Below are positions 1 through 9,389 of a stretch of DNA of 64,000 nucleotides, one piece after another. The notes under the pieces were generated by a model. That model saw only the letters and a list, made by a program, of their open reading frames with translations. It did not search any database and had not been told where the DNA came from. The DNA is from Saussurea involucrata. Taxonomy: Eukaryota; Streptophyta; Magnoliopsida; Asterales; Asteraceae. The stretch is taken from positions 90,806,873 through 90,870,872 of the forward strand of contig CM066326.1 in the NCBI GenBank assembly GCA_033807775.1, read 5' to 3'. The position numbers and the translations under genes are program-made. Each line of letters starts with the position of its first letter. The stretch's first letter is position 1.

Positions 1-2
1 AT

Positions 3-110
3 TGTGAAAATGGGTATTTGGCGAATGATGATTCATGTGTGTTTGGAGCTGAAGTATTTGCAGTTACAGAGTATGCACAAAAGGATCGATGTATTTCCAA
101 CGTAACTTAG
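3..110 (+). CDS. 3' end of a MATH-domain (TRAF-like) protein gene, partial
   Basis: The frame from base 3 encodes 35 residues and ends at TAG 108-110. The peptide runs from CENGYLANDDSC through VFGAEVFAVTEY. This resembles the last strands of plant MATH domains, where a G-(Y/F)-L-x-N-D-x-C-x-F-x-A-E-V-F pattern is typical, as in MATH/coiled-coil proteins and the N-terminus of ubiquitin proteases UBP12/13. The gene begins to the left of the window, so full domain content and intactness are unknown. The stop shortly after the MATH fold suggests a MATH-only protein or a truncated copy. The AT-rich stretch 111-220 is probably its 3' UTR. No other part is visible. Confidence 0.6.
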   Translation, partial: CENGYLANDDSCVFGAEVFAVTEYAQKDRCISNVT

Positions 111-311
111 ATTAAAATTATCTCCTATAGTTTTTAGGTTATCATTTTATGTGGTTTTTAATGTATTGTTTCCTTTCCATTTTAATGTTTTTAATATAGA
201 AATTCACTTAAGTTATGTAACAAGGAAATTAATTAACAACATCATATAAAAATTATTGCAAATCATCTTCCCAACCGAAACGGATACAGTGCATGTAAAC
301 AAAGAAATCTA

Positions 312-884
312 TTACTGGAAGGCGTCCTGGAGTCCTGTGATCAAGTTAACCTTTTCCTTGATCACGTCCTCCATTCCTATGTAGTCCGATTCGAGTTCTT
401 CTAGTTCCTCTTCAGCTTCCTTAATCTCTCGTTGCAGCTGTCGAACGTGAGCCCTAGTCATGGCCAGTTCTCGTTTCTTCTCCGCTAGATACTCCATTTT
501 CCCCTGCTGAATCCCCCTGTTATGGTTCCACATACCCTTTACTTTTTTGATATCGGCGTTCGCCTCATCAATGGCTTTTTGCACTGCGGGAGTAATTCGT
601 TGACTTTGTCGAAGACCCGTCGGCATAAAATCATACATTGGTGGGGTTCTCATGCCATTATCGAAGTAGTAATTGTCGGATGCCATCTCCCAGTCTGCTT
701 CCTCCTCAGGCGTGAATGGAAAATCGGCTGCAGTTCGCCCACAGTTTGTCCACTCCTCGTCTGTTTCCGGTACCTTCCAGGTACTCCGGCGAGCTCCGTC
801 GTTCAGTGGTTGGTAGGCTCCCGAACGTGAAGTTCCAGCCACATTCGCCGACCTGTTCCCCCTTGATCTTGAACCTCCATCCAT
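312..884 (-). CDS. Coiled-coil protein of a Ulp1-type transposon, unknown function
   Basis: This 190-residue ORF starts at the ATG complementary to 882-884 (MDGGSRSRGNR) and stops at TAA 312-314. The N-terminal ~40 residues are rich in Gly, Ser and Arg. The middle is acidic (EEEADWEM region). The last ~80 residues are a strongly charged heptad-like helix of the EIKEAEEELEELESD kind, so a coiled coil is likely. I do not recognise a named family. It lies about 680 bp downstream of the Ulp1-like gene on the same strand, suggesting it is a second product of the same element, either from its own promoter or as a further exon of a longer transcript. Upstream in-frame sequence (to 1010) is AT-rich and lacks a better ATG. 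Confidence 0.5.
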   Translation of the reverse strand: MDGGSRSRGNRSANVAGTSRSGAYQPLNDGARRSTWKVPETDEEWTNCGRTAADFPFTPEEEADWEMASDNYYFDNGMRTPPMYDFMPTGLRQSQRITPAVQKAIDEANADIKKVKGMWNHNRGIQQGKMEYLAEKKRELAMTRAHVRQLQREIKEAEEELEELESDYIGMEDVIKEKVNLITGLQDAFQ

Positions 885-1563
885 TGTGTTAAGAAAAGCG
901 AGAGTGTGTTTGTATAAAATATAGATAGGAAGTTGTGATTCGTCTGAATAGTTCACTGCAAGATTCGTTTGAAAAGAGCCTGTAAGATTCGACTGAAAAA
1001 GTAACTGCAATATTCGTCTGCTCTTGAATAAAGGTCTTTAAGTAGTCAAACATAGCTAATTAATGAGAATTTAGATCAGATTTATATGGTACTGTCAAAT
1101 GAAAGTTTCTATAATATAGATACTGTTCTACATTACATGATACCAATTTTTGCATCATATGAATCACTTCCAGACAACAAGAACCAATACACCAATAATC
1201 AAGAAATAAATGTTTGTTCATCCAATAATCTCTGTATTAGGATTATCGCAAGTTTCATAAACCTACTTACTAGGTGTTGGAAATATGGGTCTTACTAAAC
1301 TTTGGACGCATTTAAATTTATATATATATATATGTTATATATAACTAACTTTTAGTAGGTTTATGTTCTCCTATATGAGAGCTTCGAAATGATATATAAT
1401 GCGTCCAAAATGGAGTATGTGTGAAAGAGATATCGATGCTCAAAGTTGAGTAAATGGATGAAATTAGCAAAAACCAAATGAAGTAAACAGTAAGTCAATC
1501 ACAATACTTTAACAAAATAAGTCAATACTAAAAATAACAATTATTTAATGTTACATAAACAAC
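885..1563. other. AT-rich spacer between the two element genes
   Basis: No coding potential. It contains a short (TA)n run near 1318-1333. Imperfect inverted repeats flank the run: AAACCTACTTACTA near 1259 with TTAGTAGGTTTA near 1351, and TTTGGACGCAT near 1302 with ATGCGTCCAAAA near 1399. A small decayed foldback element is possible. Confidence 0.4.
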
Positions 1564-4500
1564 CTAATGTGGCCCTATTTGACAATGCTCATAAATAGAC
1601 TCCGCCATATGTATGCGAAAATCTTTGGCAACATCCTCGGCCTCGTCAGGGTGTACCCATACCTCATTGTTATTTATCAACATTTGGGCATTACGGCATA
1701 CCCAGACACCGCAATCCGCATTTATCCCGGTCTGCTGGGGTACATTCTTGGCGAACTTATAGCGAAAGACACCTGTCATATCGCGACGTCTATCATCCTT
1801 GACCCGGCAAAAGAAGTCAAATAGCACAGCTTTAAACTTTGTCATCTGCTCTTCCAATTGCTGTCTGAAGAGACTGGCACTGTCGCTATCATATATGGTC
1901 ATGGTCATAGCGTCAAGTTCAAACACTCCAAGCAGCCAATGTTGGGGATTAAGGCATATGGGGATGTACACCTGAAATATTACAATATTAGACAACTTAG
2001 TTAGCAACAAAACAAGTTAAATAAAATAAGAGTAAAACGATTTACATACCACATCGAGGAGAGCCCAAGAGGTCCCTTCCAAGCCATTGCATGATCTAAC
2101 CACGGAGGCGGGACCTAGATGCTCAATCAACAAGTAATGAAAGAACATACTGAACATCATGGTCCACCTCGTGTCTGTTCCACGATGTCTTTGCAACAGC
2201 GAGGCCCAACAATCGATGTGCTATACATAAAAAATAGATGGTTAGACATGTAAAATAAATATATTTGATTATATGACTATAATTAAACTTCATACTAACC
2301 ACATCCAGTAAGTCAGACTCCAAAGGGTCAACGGCCAGCAATACATTGAAAAACGAGGGGGTGATTTCCAAGTTCAAGTGAGGGATGAAGATCAAGGGGG
2401 GGATGCGACCAGTCCGACACATCCTCAATATTTCCGATGCCGGTTGAGGCTCCGGTGAAGACACCTTTCCCTTTTTCTTTCCTCCCTTCTTTCCCCCCGC
2501 TTTCTTTGCTTGATTTTTAGCGGCCGGTGGTGTCGTAGATCCTTGTTGGCCAAACGGGTGACGAAACCATTGTGAAATTTTATGCGACCGCTTTTGAGGG
2601 AGCGGGGTCACCTGTGGTGGTGGATCTACAACCTCCATCGGGTCATCTTCCGGCTCCGATAAGTGATCCTGGATAATAGGAGACCCCGTCTTAAAATTAA
2701 GTTATTAGATGTTTTAAGTACAATTTAGGAAATGTTCACAATTAAACCAAAACTACCAAAATAACTTACAGTATGCATTTCCGGGCTGTAATAGTCTCCG
2801 GCCGAACCGCCAAAGATGTCCGTGATTGTTGCTGTGGTGGCGAACGGCGGCATCTGCGAGGTGTATGCCCCCGACATCCCGGCCTGCGTGACATTGATCA
2901 TTAAAAGAGTTACAAACTTAGGAACAAACATATAACTATAATGGTTACTCAGTGTCACTTGCACTCTCCGGGATAATAGAATAGGATGTGGTGGCGAACG
3001 TCGTTTCAGCCCCCGACATCCCGGCCTGCGTGACATTGATCATTATAAGAGTTACAAACTTAGGAACAAACATATAACTATAATGGTTACTCAGTGTCAC
3101 TTACATTTTCAGGGAATGACGGATAGGATGTGGTGGCAAACGTCGCATGTGCCCCCTGTCCGAACGGAACGGGGATCGGTGTCGTACTCGACAACTAAAA
3201 CAAATTTAGAACGTAATATTAATATACAAACTAAATAAATGTGGCCAACAAATTAAGTTAAACACTAACATGGACAGCGCTAAACTGTCTGTAGACTCCC
3301 TCCAGAAACTGTACACGTGACTCTAGCGGCCCATGGACGTAGTCCCACAGGTACTCATGACAGCCACGCTGTGGCTCGTAGGAAGGGGCCGCCTGATATG
3401 GATCGTAAGGGGGCAGCTGGTAGGAGGAGGAAGGGGGTCGCGGATAGGAGGATGTAGGGGGCGGCGGATAGGAGGAGGAAGGGGGCTGCTGATATCCACC
3501 GGAAGGGGGCCTGTCGTCGCCTTCCTCATCTTCGTCAGATGTGGAAGGAGAGGGACGTCGAGCCCTTGCCGCCTTTTCATCAATAAAGGCCACGATGTCT
3601 TTGTACCAATCTGTGTCCATCTCGGCGGCAGTAGGCTCAAGGCGAGCGAAAGGCAAGAGTGGTTGCTAAATATATGATAAAACATAAAAAAAAATTAATA
3701 AGCGGGACTAACGTAAGCAAATTGTAAACATAGTAAAAGAACTTACATGTCTAGATTCATTGAAGAACTGAACCCAAAGCGACCTACTTAGGGTAACACG
3801 CTTGTCCCAACGGGTTCCTCTAAGTACTCGGTCGTCGCGCTTGACGAAATATCGGATTGATGCGGGAAACATCTCCAAGATCCATATCTGGAATTAGACA
3901 AGAAGAGCAAGTACGTAAAAAGAAAAGCCAAACAGTTTGTATGTATTATTAACAATTGTTATACTACGTATATAACCTTGAAGGCGTATGTAAAACCACA
4001 AAGGTTCATCTTTGCATGTCGATCGGAGTCGCGTCCGGCTATGGCTCGGTGCAAGATTGAGTAGCAATGTGTCCAGATATGGCTACCCCACGGGTAGCTG
4101 TTAAACAGCTCAAGGTCCTCGACGGCCCTAAGGACCGTCGAGGAAGCATACTGGCTATACTCACGGCCCATGAAGCCCATATCCACGATCACCACCAAGC
4201 ATACACGGACAGCATCGGCGTCGCTTAGGGCACTAAGGCCCTCTTTCATCATATCCCGGGCTGCCTTCAGCTTCAAACGAGATGCTGAAATGCCCCAAAC
4301 CCTAGGAACGAAGGAGCAGTCTGCTAAGGGGGGAAGGGGGGAGCCTCTCCAAAACGTAGTCCTGTAATTAGACAGAACTCACGACGCCCAAAATGCAATC
4401 GATCGCCAAAGAAATCAGAATGCATCTCCTCCGGCTCAGCGTTGGCGTCCTCGACCTCCAACTGTAGAAACATGTGTACTAGCGTAGGGTCGCCAGCAGA

Positions 4501-6539
4501 GTAAGACACATCCATCCATGGCCCGAACGGTGTCCCTCTAAAGATAACCTCAAGGGTATCCGCGCGATCACCTAATCCCCTAAAGCGGTTTCTTAAGTCC
4601 TCGATGTAGGCAACTTTGCACTTTAGCGTCAAGTCGATGTTAAAGAAATCCCTCTACATAGTCATTCACAGATGTTATAGTTAGTGTTATATATAGATGT
4701 TGCGGTTTATTTTATTTCAACGTATAATAGTGTTATGAATAGATAAAGTGCGGTTTATTTTATTTCAACGTATAATAGTGTTATATATAGATGTTGCGGT
4801 TTATTTTATTTCAACGTATAATAGTGTTATATATAGATGTTGCGGTTTATTTTATTTCAACATATAATAGTGTTATAAATAGATAAAGTGCGGTTTATTT
4901 TATTTCAACGTATAATAGTGTTATATATAGAGGTTGCGGTTTATTTTATTTCAACGTATAATAGTGTTATATATAGATGTTGCGGTTTATTTTATTTCAA
5001 CGTATCATATTGTTATATATAGATGTTGCGGTTTATTTTATTTCAACGTATCATATTGTTATATATAGATGTTGCGGTTTATTTTATTTCAACGTATAAT
5101 AGTGTTATATATAGATAAAGTGCGGTTTATTTTATTTCAACGTATAATAGTGTTATATATAGATGTTGCGGTTTATTTTATTTCAACGTATCATATTGTT
5201 ATATATAGATGTTGCGGTTTATTTTATTTCAACGTATCATAGTGTTATATATAGATAAAGTGCGGTTTATTTTATTTCAACGTATAATAGTGTTATATAT
5301 AGATGTTGCGGTTTATTTTATTTCAACGTATCATATTGTTATATATAGATGTTGCGGTTTATTTTATTTCAACGTATCATAGTGTTATATATAGATGATG
5401 CGGTTTATTTTATTTCAACGTATAATAGTGTTATATATAGATAAAGTGCGGTTTATTTTATTTCAACGTATAATAGTGTTATATATAGAGGTTGCGGTTT
5501 ATTTTATTTCAACGTATAATAGTGTTATATATAGATGTTGCAGTTTATTTTATTTCAACGTATCATATTGTTATATATAGATGTTGCGGTTTATTTTATT
5601 TCAACGTATCATAGTGTTATATATAGATGTTGCGGTTTAGGGACCCTAGTTGTCATTCTTAAAAGTTTAGGGACCTAAGTTGTCATTCTTAAAACCGTAG
5701 GGACCTAAGTTGTCATTCTTAAAAGTTTAGGGACCTACTTGCCATTCTTAAAAGTTTAGGGACCTAAATTGTCATTCTTAAAAGTTTAGGGACCTAAATT
5801 GTCATTCTTAAAAGTTTAGGGACCTAAGTTGTCATTCTTAAAACCGTATGGACCTAAGTTGTCATTCTTAAAAGTTTAGGGACCTAATTGGCATGCTTAA
5901 AAGTTTAAGGACCTAAATTGTCATTCTTAAAAGTTTAGGGACCTAAGTTGTCATTCTTAAAACCGTAGGGACCTAAGTTAACATTTTTTTATAAAAAAAC
6001 ACATTCTTAACAATTTTTTTTATAAAAACACACTCTTAATAATTTTTTATAAAAAACACATTCTTAACAATTTTTTTATAAAAACACACTCTTAACAATA
6101 TTTTTTATAAAAAAACACCTTCTTAACATTTTTTATAAAAACACACTCTTTAGAATTATTTTTATAAAAACAATCTCTTAACAATTTTTTTATAAAAAAC
6201 ATTCTTAACAATGTTTTTTTATAAAAAAAACACATTCTTAACATTTTTTTATAAAAAAACACTCTTAACAACTTTTTTATAAAAAAATACACTCTTAACA
6301 TTTTTTTAATAAAAATACTCCAATAACAACATACACATTATAAAATACAAATATCACATTCAAACATAAAACCATACATATCATATATCTTAAAAATGTT
6401 AAACATAGAACATATTCAAACATAACAAAAGTTATAAACACTCTAACAACATACAAATTATATATCTTAACTTAAAATAACATTATAAAAAATAACAAAA
6501 AACATAAGGAAAACATACCACAGAGGTAATACGAGACAT
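1564..6539 (-). CDS. DUF1985 + Ulp1-like (C48) cysteine protease, ten exons, one frameshift
   Basis: Exons on the minus strand, inferred from frame and GT/AG sites: 6519-6539, 3977-4653, 3747-3887, 3270-3665, 3105-3194, 2963-3025, 2770-2883, 2300-2689, 2050-2220, 1564-1971; about 823 codons. All introns are phase 0. Exon 1 encodes MSRITSV. Exon 2 carries DUF1985 (HFGRREFCLITGLRFG). Exon 4 is Pro/Tyr-rich and exon 8 has a Lys/Gly-rich basic stretch. Exon 10 is a C48 protease core with His in PQHWLLGVF, Asp in IYDSDS, and Gln plus Cys in NVPQQTG...DCGVWVC, so the catalytic set is present. Such proteins are known from Ulp1-bearing MULEs; SUMO-protease activity is only inferred. Exon 2 has a 1-nt shift at a C-rich run near 4325-4340. 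Exon 6 would use a GC donor. The product is probably not made full-length unless the shift is an assembly error. Confidence 0.75.
2868..3151 (-). repeat. 142-bp tandem duplication of an exon-intron unit
   Basis: Two copies (2868-3009 and 3010-3151) share the intron end, the acceptor and the exon start encoding AGMSGA, with few differences. The offset, measured at the CCCCGACATCCC motif, is 142 bp. The duplication makes exons 5, 6 and 7 of the Ulp1-like gene related: all contain an (T/P)FATT motif. The frame is kept because the unit holds whole phase-0 exons. Confidence 0.8.
4680..5636. repeat. Minisatellite A, 46/48-bp units, about 20 copies
   Basis: Units read TGTTATATATAGATGTTGCG followed by GTTTATTTTATTTCAACGTATAATAG. 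A 48-bp variant has GATAAAGTGCGG in place of GATGTTGCGG. The two variants alternate irregularly, with the longer form at roughly every third to fifth unit. The array lies wholly within intron 1 of the Ulp1-like gene. Confidence 0.92.
5637..5982. repeat. Minisatellite B, 30-bp units, about 12 copies
   Basis: Units read TTTAGGGACCTAAGTTGTCA plus TTCTTAAAAG. A variant starting CGTAGGGACC appears at copies 3, 8 and 12. The array follows minisatellite A directly: the last A unit ends GTTGCGGTTTAGGGACC, so the arrays share their junction bases. Confidence 0.92.
5983..6310. repeat. Minisatellite C, ~27-30-bp A/T-rich units, about 12 copies
   Basis: Degenerate units of the form ACATTCTTAACAATTTTTTT plus ATAAAAAAC, varying mainly in A- and T-run length. 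It follows minisatellite B and completes a chain of three unrelated arrays in one intron. Reading frames through it (for example 6092-6301, minus) come from the repeat and are not genes. Confidence 0.85.
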
Positions 6540-6670
6540 CTTCACAAAACCCGAACGCGTATTCCACACGACAAAATTGAGAGAGTGGGAGAAAATTGAG
6601 AGAGTTTGATTAAAAATTGAGAGAGTTATTAAAAAAATGGGGTGTGGCCGGTTTGGTCCCCCACCCCTCT

Positions 6671-6677
6671 TATATAG
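6671..6677 (-). promoter_or_regulatory. TATA box of the Ulp1-like gene
   Basis: The minus strand reads CGCACTATATAAGAGGGG. The TATA box lies about 130 bp before the ATG at 6539, which places transcription start near 6640 and gives a 5' UTR of about 100 nt. Confidence 0.6.
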
Positions 6678-6750
6678 TGCGGCGATAGAGAAGAGAAAGA
6701 GATAGGGTTTGGCTCACAAAGATTTTTAGGGTTAACCCCATGCCGACGCG

Positions 6751-7022
6751 TGGCGGGTTAGCCCGCGATCGCGGGCTCTCAACGCGGGCAGGGACTAAAC
6801 CTGCCAACACGGGCATTCTTGAGGGGGGAAAGCTGGGCCGCGGGCATTCTTGAGGGACCAACGCGGGCAAAGTGGGCAAACCTGGGTGGCGGGTTAGCCC
6901 GCGATCGCGGGCTCTCAACGCGGGCAGGGACTAAACCTGCCAACACGGGCATTCTTGAGGGGGGAAAGCTGGGCTGCGGGCATTCTTGAGGGACCAACGC
7001 GGGCAAAGTGGGCAAACCTGGG
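6751..7022. repeat. 136-bp GC-rich direct repeat, two copies
   Basis: Copies at 6751-6886 and 6887-7022 start with TGGCGGGTTAGCCCGCGATC and are nearly identical (one visible C/T difference at GGGCCGCGG versus GGGCTGCGG). Each contains the 16-bp palindrome GCCCGCGATCGCGGGC. The core CCCGCGATCGCGGG occurs a third time near 7040-7053. The repeat sits just upstream of the Ulp1-like promoter, in an otherwise AT-rich region. Confidence 0.9.
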
Positions 7023-7149
7023 TGACACGTGGGCCTGGGGCCCGCGATCGCGGGGCCCACCGCGGATTTTTTGGGCATTTTGGTAAGATGGGAGAGATTT
7101 GTGGCATTTCAGTAACAAGATGTTTGACTTAGGGTATTTTAATTAATTT

Positions 7150-7538
7150 CCCTATTTTTAATATTATTATTTAATAATTTACATAAATTAATCAAAACAT
7201 ATAAATCATATAAAAATAATATTTTGAAAATGTTAAGGTGTAAAGTTTTAAAAAAATAAAATACAATAAATGAAATTTAAAAAAAATGAATAAAATTTAA
7301 AAAAAATGTGTATTTGATGTTTTAGAAAAGAATTAGATTTTATTTTAAGGTCATAATGATAAAATAGAAGTCTGTTCCATCGTGTTCCAACTTGTTCCAT
7401 GGGGTGGGGGTGGAACAGGCTTGTTCCACTTTTGTTCCACTCTGTTCCTGTCTGTTCCACATAAAGTTCTGCCAAACGTGAAACAGTGATCCATGTTCCG
7501 TCATGTCCTGTCCAGTGTACCAAACGCACCCTTATGGA
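7150..7538. mobile_element. Truncated hAT-like element, right half only
   Basis: Its right end reads TGTACCAAACGCACCCTTA. The internal part contains several GTTCCA motifs and a GGGGTGGGGGTGGAACAGG stretch. It is similar along its length to the right half of the element at 31657-32430 in a SEC24A intron. The left half is missing where the Ulp1 element ends, suggesting one interrupted or replaced the other. Confidence 0.6.
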
Positions 7539-7666
7539 CATTCATAGTATTAAATTGCTAGGGGTGGCTTAATGATAACATGAGAAATATTTGGATTATT
7601 CCATATAGCCATTTTAGCTTAATGGCTTAACGATCAAGTAGTAAATAAACACTCATGTATGACTTA

Positions 7667-8585
7667 GGGGGTGTTTACCAAATTTTTCATTAAGTCATGT
7701 ATGGATAAATTTGTCTGTTGTTTACTTTTTATCCTGAATCATAAGTGAACAATCAAAATGACTATTTTACCCTTTAGTTCATCAGATTCATGGTTTCCAT
7801 CTCTCTTTCACCCTTTCAACAATCTCTCATCACCCTTCATCAACCAGTAACACAACAGCTAGCAACTCCAAGAACATTGAACATTCATTTCTATTAGAAA
7901 TTTGAAATTTCCACTACCTTCTCATCAAAAGCCAAAGAAAAAGGGGGATCGATTGGAATAACAGAAGAAAACCCGAATTTATAGAGGATAATCAATGAGA
8001 GACCCAAATCAAGTCTCGTGAAATCGATTTGAATAACAGAAGAAAACCCAGATCAAGTCTCTAGAAATCGACTGGAATAACAGGAGAAAACCTAGATCAA
8101 GTATCTAGAAATCGATTGGAATAACAGGAGAAAACCTAGAACAAGTCTCGTGAAATCGATTGGAATAATAGAAGAAACGAGTGGAGCAGTAGCCTCCGCC
8201 GGAGAAAAAAACAAGTGGAGAAAAGGGAAAAAAACGAAGCAAAAAGGTACCTGTCGCCAGAGAAAAGGAGAGCTCGCCGGAGAAAGAGTGCAGCAGCAGC
8301 CTCCGCCGGACCTGTCGTCGATGGAGGAGGGTGTGGAGAGAGGCACTGGAGTGGGAGGCCATATAGAAAGGTGCATGTAGGGTTTACCAAATTTTCTATT
8401 GTCTGTTCTTTTATTGTAAGGGTAAAAAAAGTCACATTTTCATCTTAATGGGGACAACACCACTAAATCCACTGTGCGAATAAGCCCAAGGCTGTGCGAT
8501 TAAGTCGTAAGTAAACACCTAAAAATGTCTGTGCGAATAAGCCGGTTTTTCCATTAAGCCCATTAAGTCATAGGTAAACACACCC
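7667..8585. mobile_element. Tourist-like (PIF/Harbinger) non-autonomous element, 919 bp
   Basis: Ends are GGGGGTGTTTACCAAAT on the left and ATAGGTAAACACACCC on the right, with TTA at both flanks (7664-7666 and 8586-8588), the PIF/Harbinger signature. It encodes no transposase. The interior has 49-50-bp tandem repeats and a GC-richer segment (8190-8360) with CTCCGCCGGAGAA motifs that could be captured UTR or exon sequence. The open frames within are short and mutually overlapping. Confidence 0.75.
7948..8185. repeat. Tandem repeats of ~49 bp, about 4-5 copies
   Basis: Units contain AAATCGATTGGAATAACAG followed by AGAAAACCTAGATCAAGTCT, with substitutions and one irregular copy. The repeat is internal to the Tourist-like element. 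Confidence 0.75.
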
Positions 8586-8588
8586 TTA

Positions 8589-9389
8589 GCGAATAAGCCT
8601 CCCAAATCATTAACCTTGTTAAGTTATAAGTAATCGGTCCCTTACGTTATGTCCTCTAACACATCAATACCCCAATACCCGCCCCCTTTATTCTTGTCAA
8701 AACAATCACCGTTGTTTCCCTCTTCTTCATAACGAGAACCATCACAGTTAAAAAAATCACTCCTAGACCTAGTTAAACGACAAACTCTAAACCTAGATTT
8801 TTTTTCTTTGTAAAACTGTAGTTTAAAGAAATTGGACCTGTTATAAAACTTGCTTGTCGAAGAAGGATTCAAACAACAATATTTTAACCATCTTGGACCT
8901 ATGGCGAAACCATTTTCCTGGTAATATTCCAGGAGACTCAGATTGATTCCAAATTTTCAACAGTTTTTTTTTAATTTTAATTTTGGTTTCTTGTTTAAAC
9001 ATACATGTTTATTATCTATTTGTTATATTTATCCGTAATTAGTTATATGCATTCAAACACATAGCTTTAATAAATTGTACATGTGTTTCATCAACTTGTA
9101 GTCTTTAATTTTGGTAATATGTGTTGATAAGCAGTACTTGAGGCATAAAGGGTAATTTTGATGCATTGATATACGACATTTGATCCATAAGATGTAGTTT
9201 TTAAGATTTTATCCTATATGCTTTATAGGGTCAGGTTCAGGGAAAAACCTCAAAAAAACATAAAATTGAGGAACACTCTAATAGCAATTCATCCGAACGG
9301 TATGCATTTGTGTATACAAGTAATTTGTAACATGCACACGTGCATAATGCACTTGTGCATAAAAACCAAAATAACAACTTAATTACTAT
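8589..9389. other. Intergenic AT-rich sequence
   Basis: No gene seen. 8589-8640 continues with GCGAATAAGCC and TTAAGTTATAAG motifs resembling the family of the element at 7667-8585, so that element may have inserted into a relative. Near 9290-9360 there are several TGCACAnGTGCA-like palindromes just before the hAT insertion site. Confidence 0.4.

Larger units (their letters stand above)
224..7152 (-). mobile_element. Putative Mutator-like element carrying a Ulp1-like protease gene
   Basis: The minus-strand block holds a DUF1985/Ulp1 gene and a coiled-coil ORF. This gene content is known from Mutator-like elements that captured Ulp1-type proteases (KI-MULE type). No MURA transposase is visible, so the element would be non-autonomous. 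The right border is placed where the plus strand reads TTAATTAATTTCCC (about 7138-7152). That end type (inverse GGGAAATTAATTAA) is shared with the MULE-like MITE at 29006-29373. On the left only a 13-bp match (GGAAATTAATTAA at 224-236) is present, and I see no convincing 9-bp TSD. The borders are therefore tentative; the gene content is firmer. Confidence 0.45.

Noticed and set aside
224..236. GGAAATTAATTAA as the left terminal repeat of the Ulp1 element
   Set aside because: Only 13 AT-rich bases match the right end and no TSD is found, so it is used only as a tentative border.
522..830. Plus-strand frame opposite the coiled-coil ORF
   Set aside because: Shadow of the minus-strand coding sequence.
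1086..1298. 70-residue plus-strand frame
   Set aside because: Low-complexity AT-rich spacer on the opposite strand of the element genes, without any recognisable motif.
6092..6301. Lys/Phe-rich minus-strand frame
   Set aside because: Produced by minisatellite C units, with no protein-like pattern.
4680..6310. CRISPR-like spaced repeats
   Set aside because: Units follow each other without unique spacers, and the setting is an intron of a eukaryotic transposon gene; these are minisatellites.
8092..8435. Several overlapping Ser/Pro/Phe-rich frames on both strands
   Set aside because: They lie within the Tourist-like element and overlap in multiple frames. Captured exon sequence is possible but no frame stands out.
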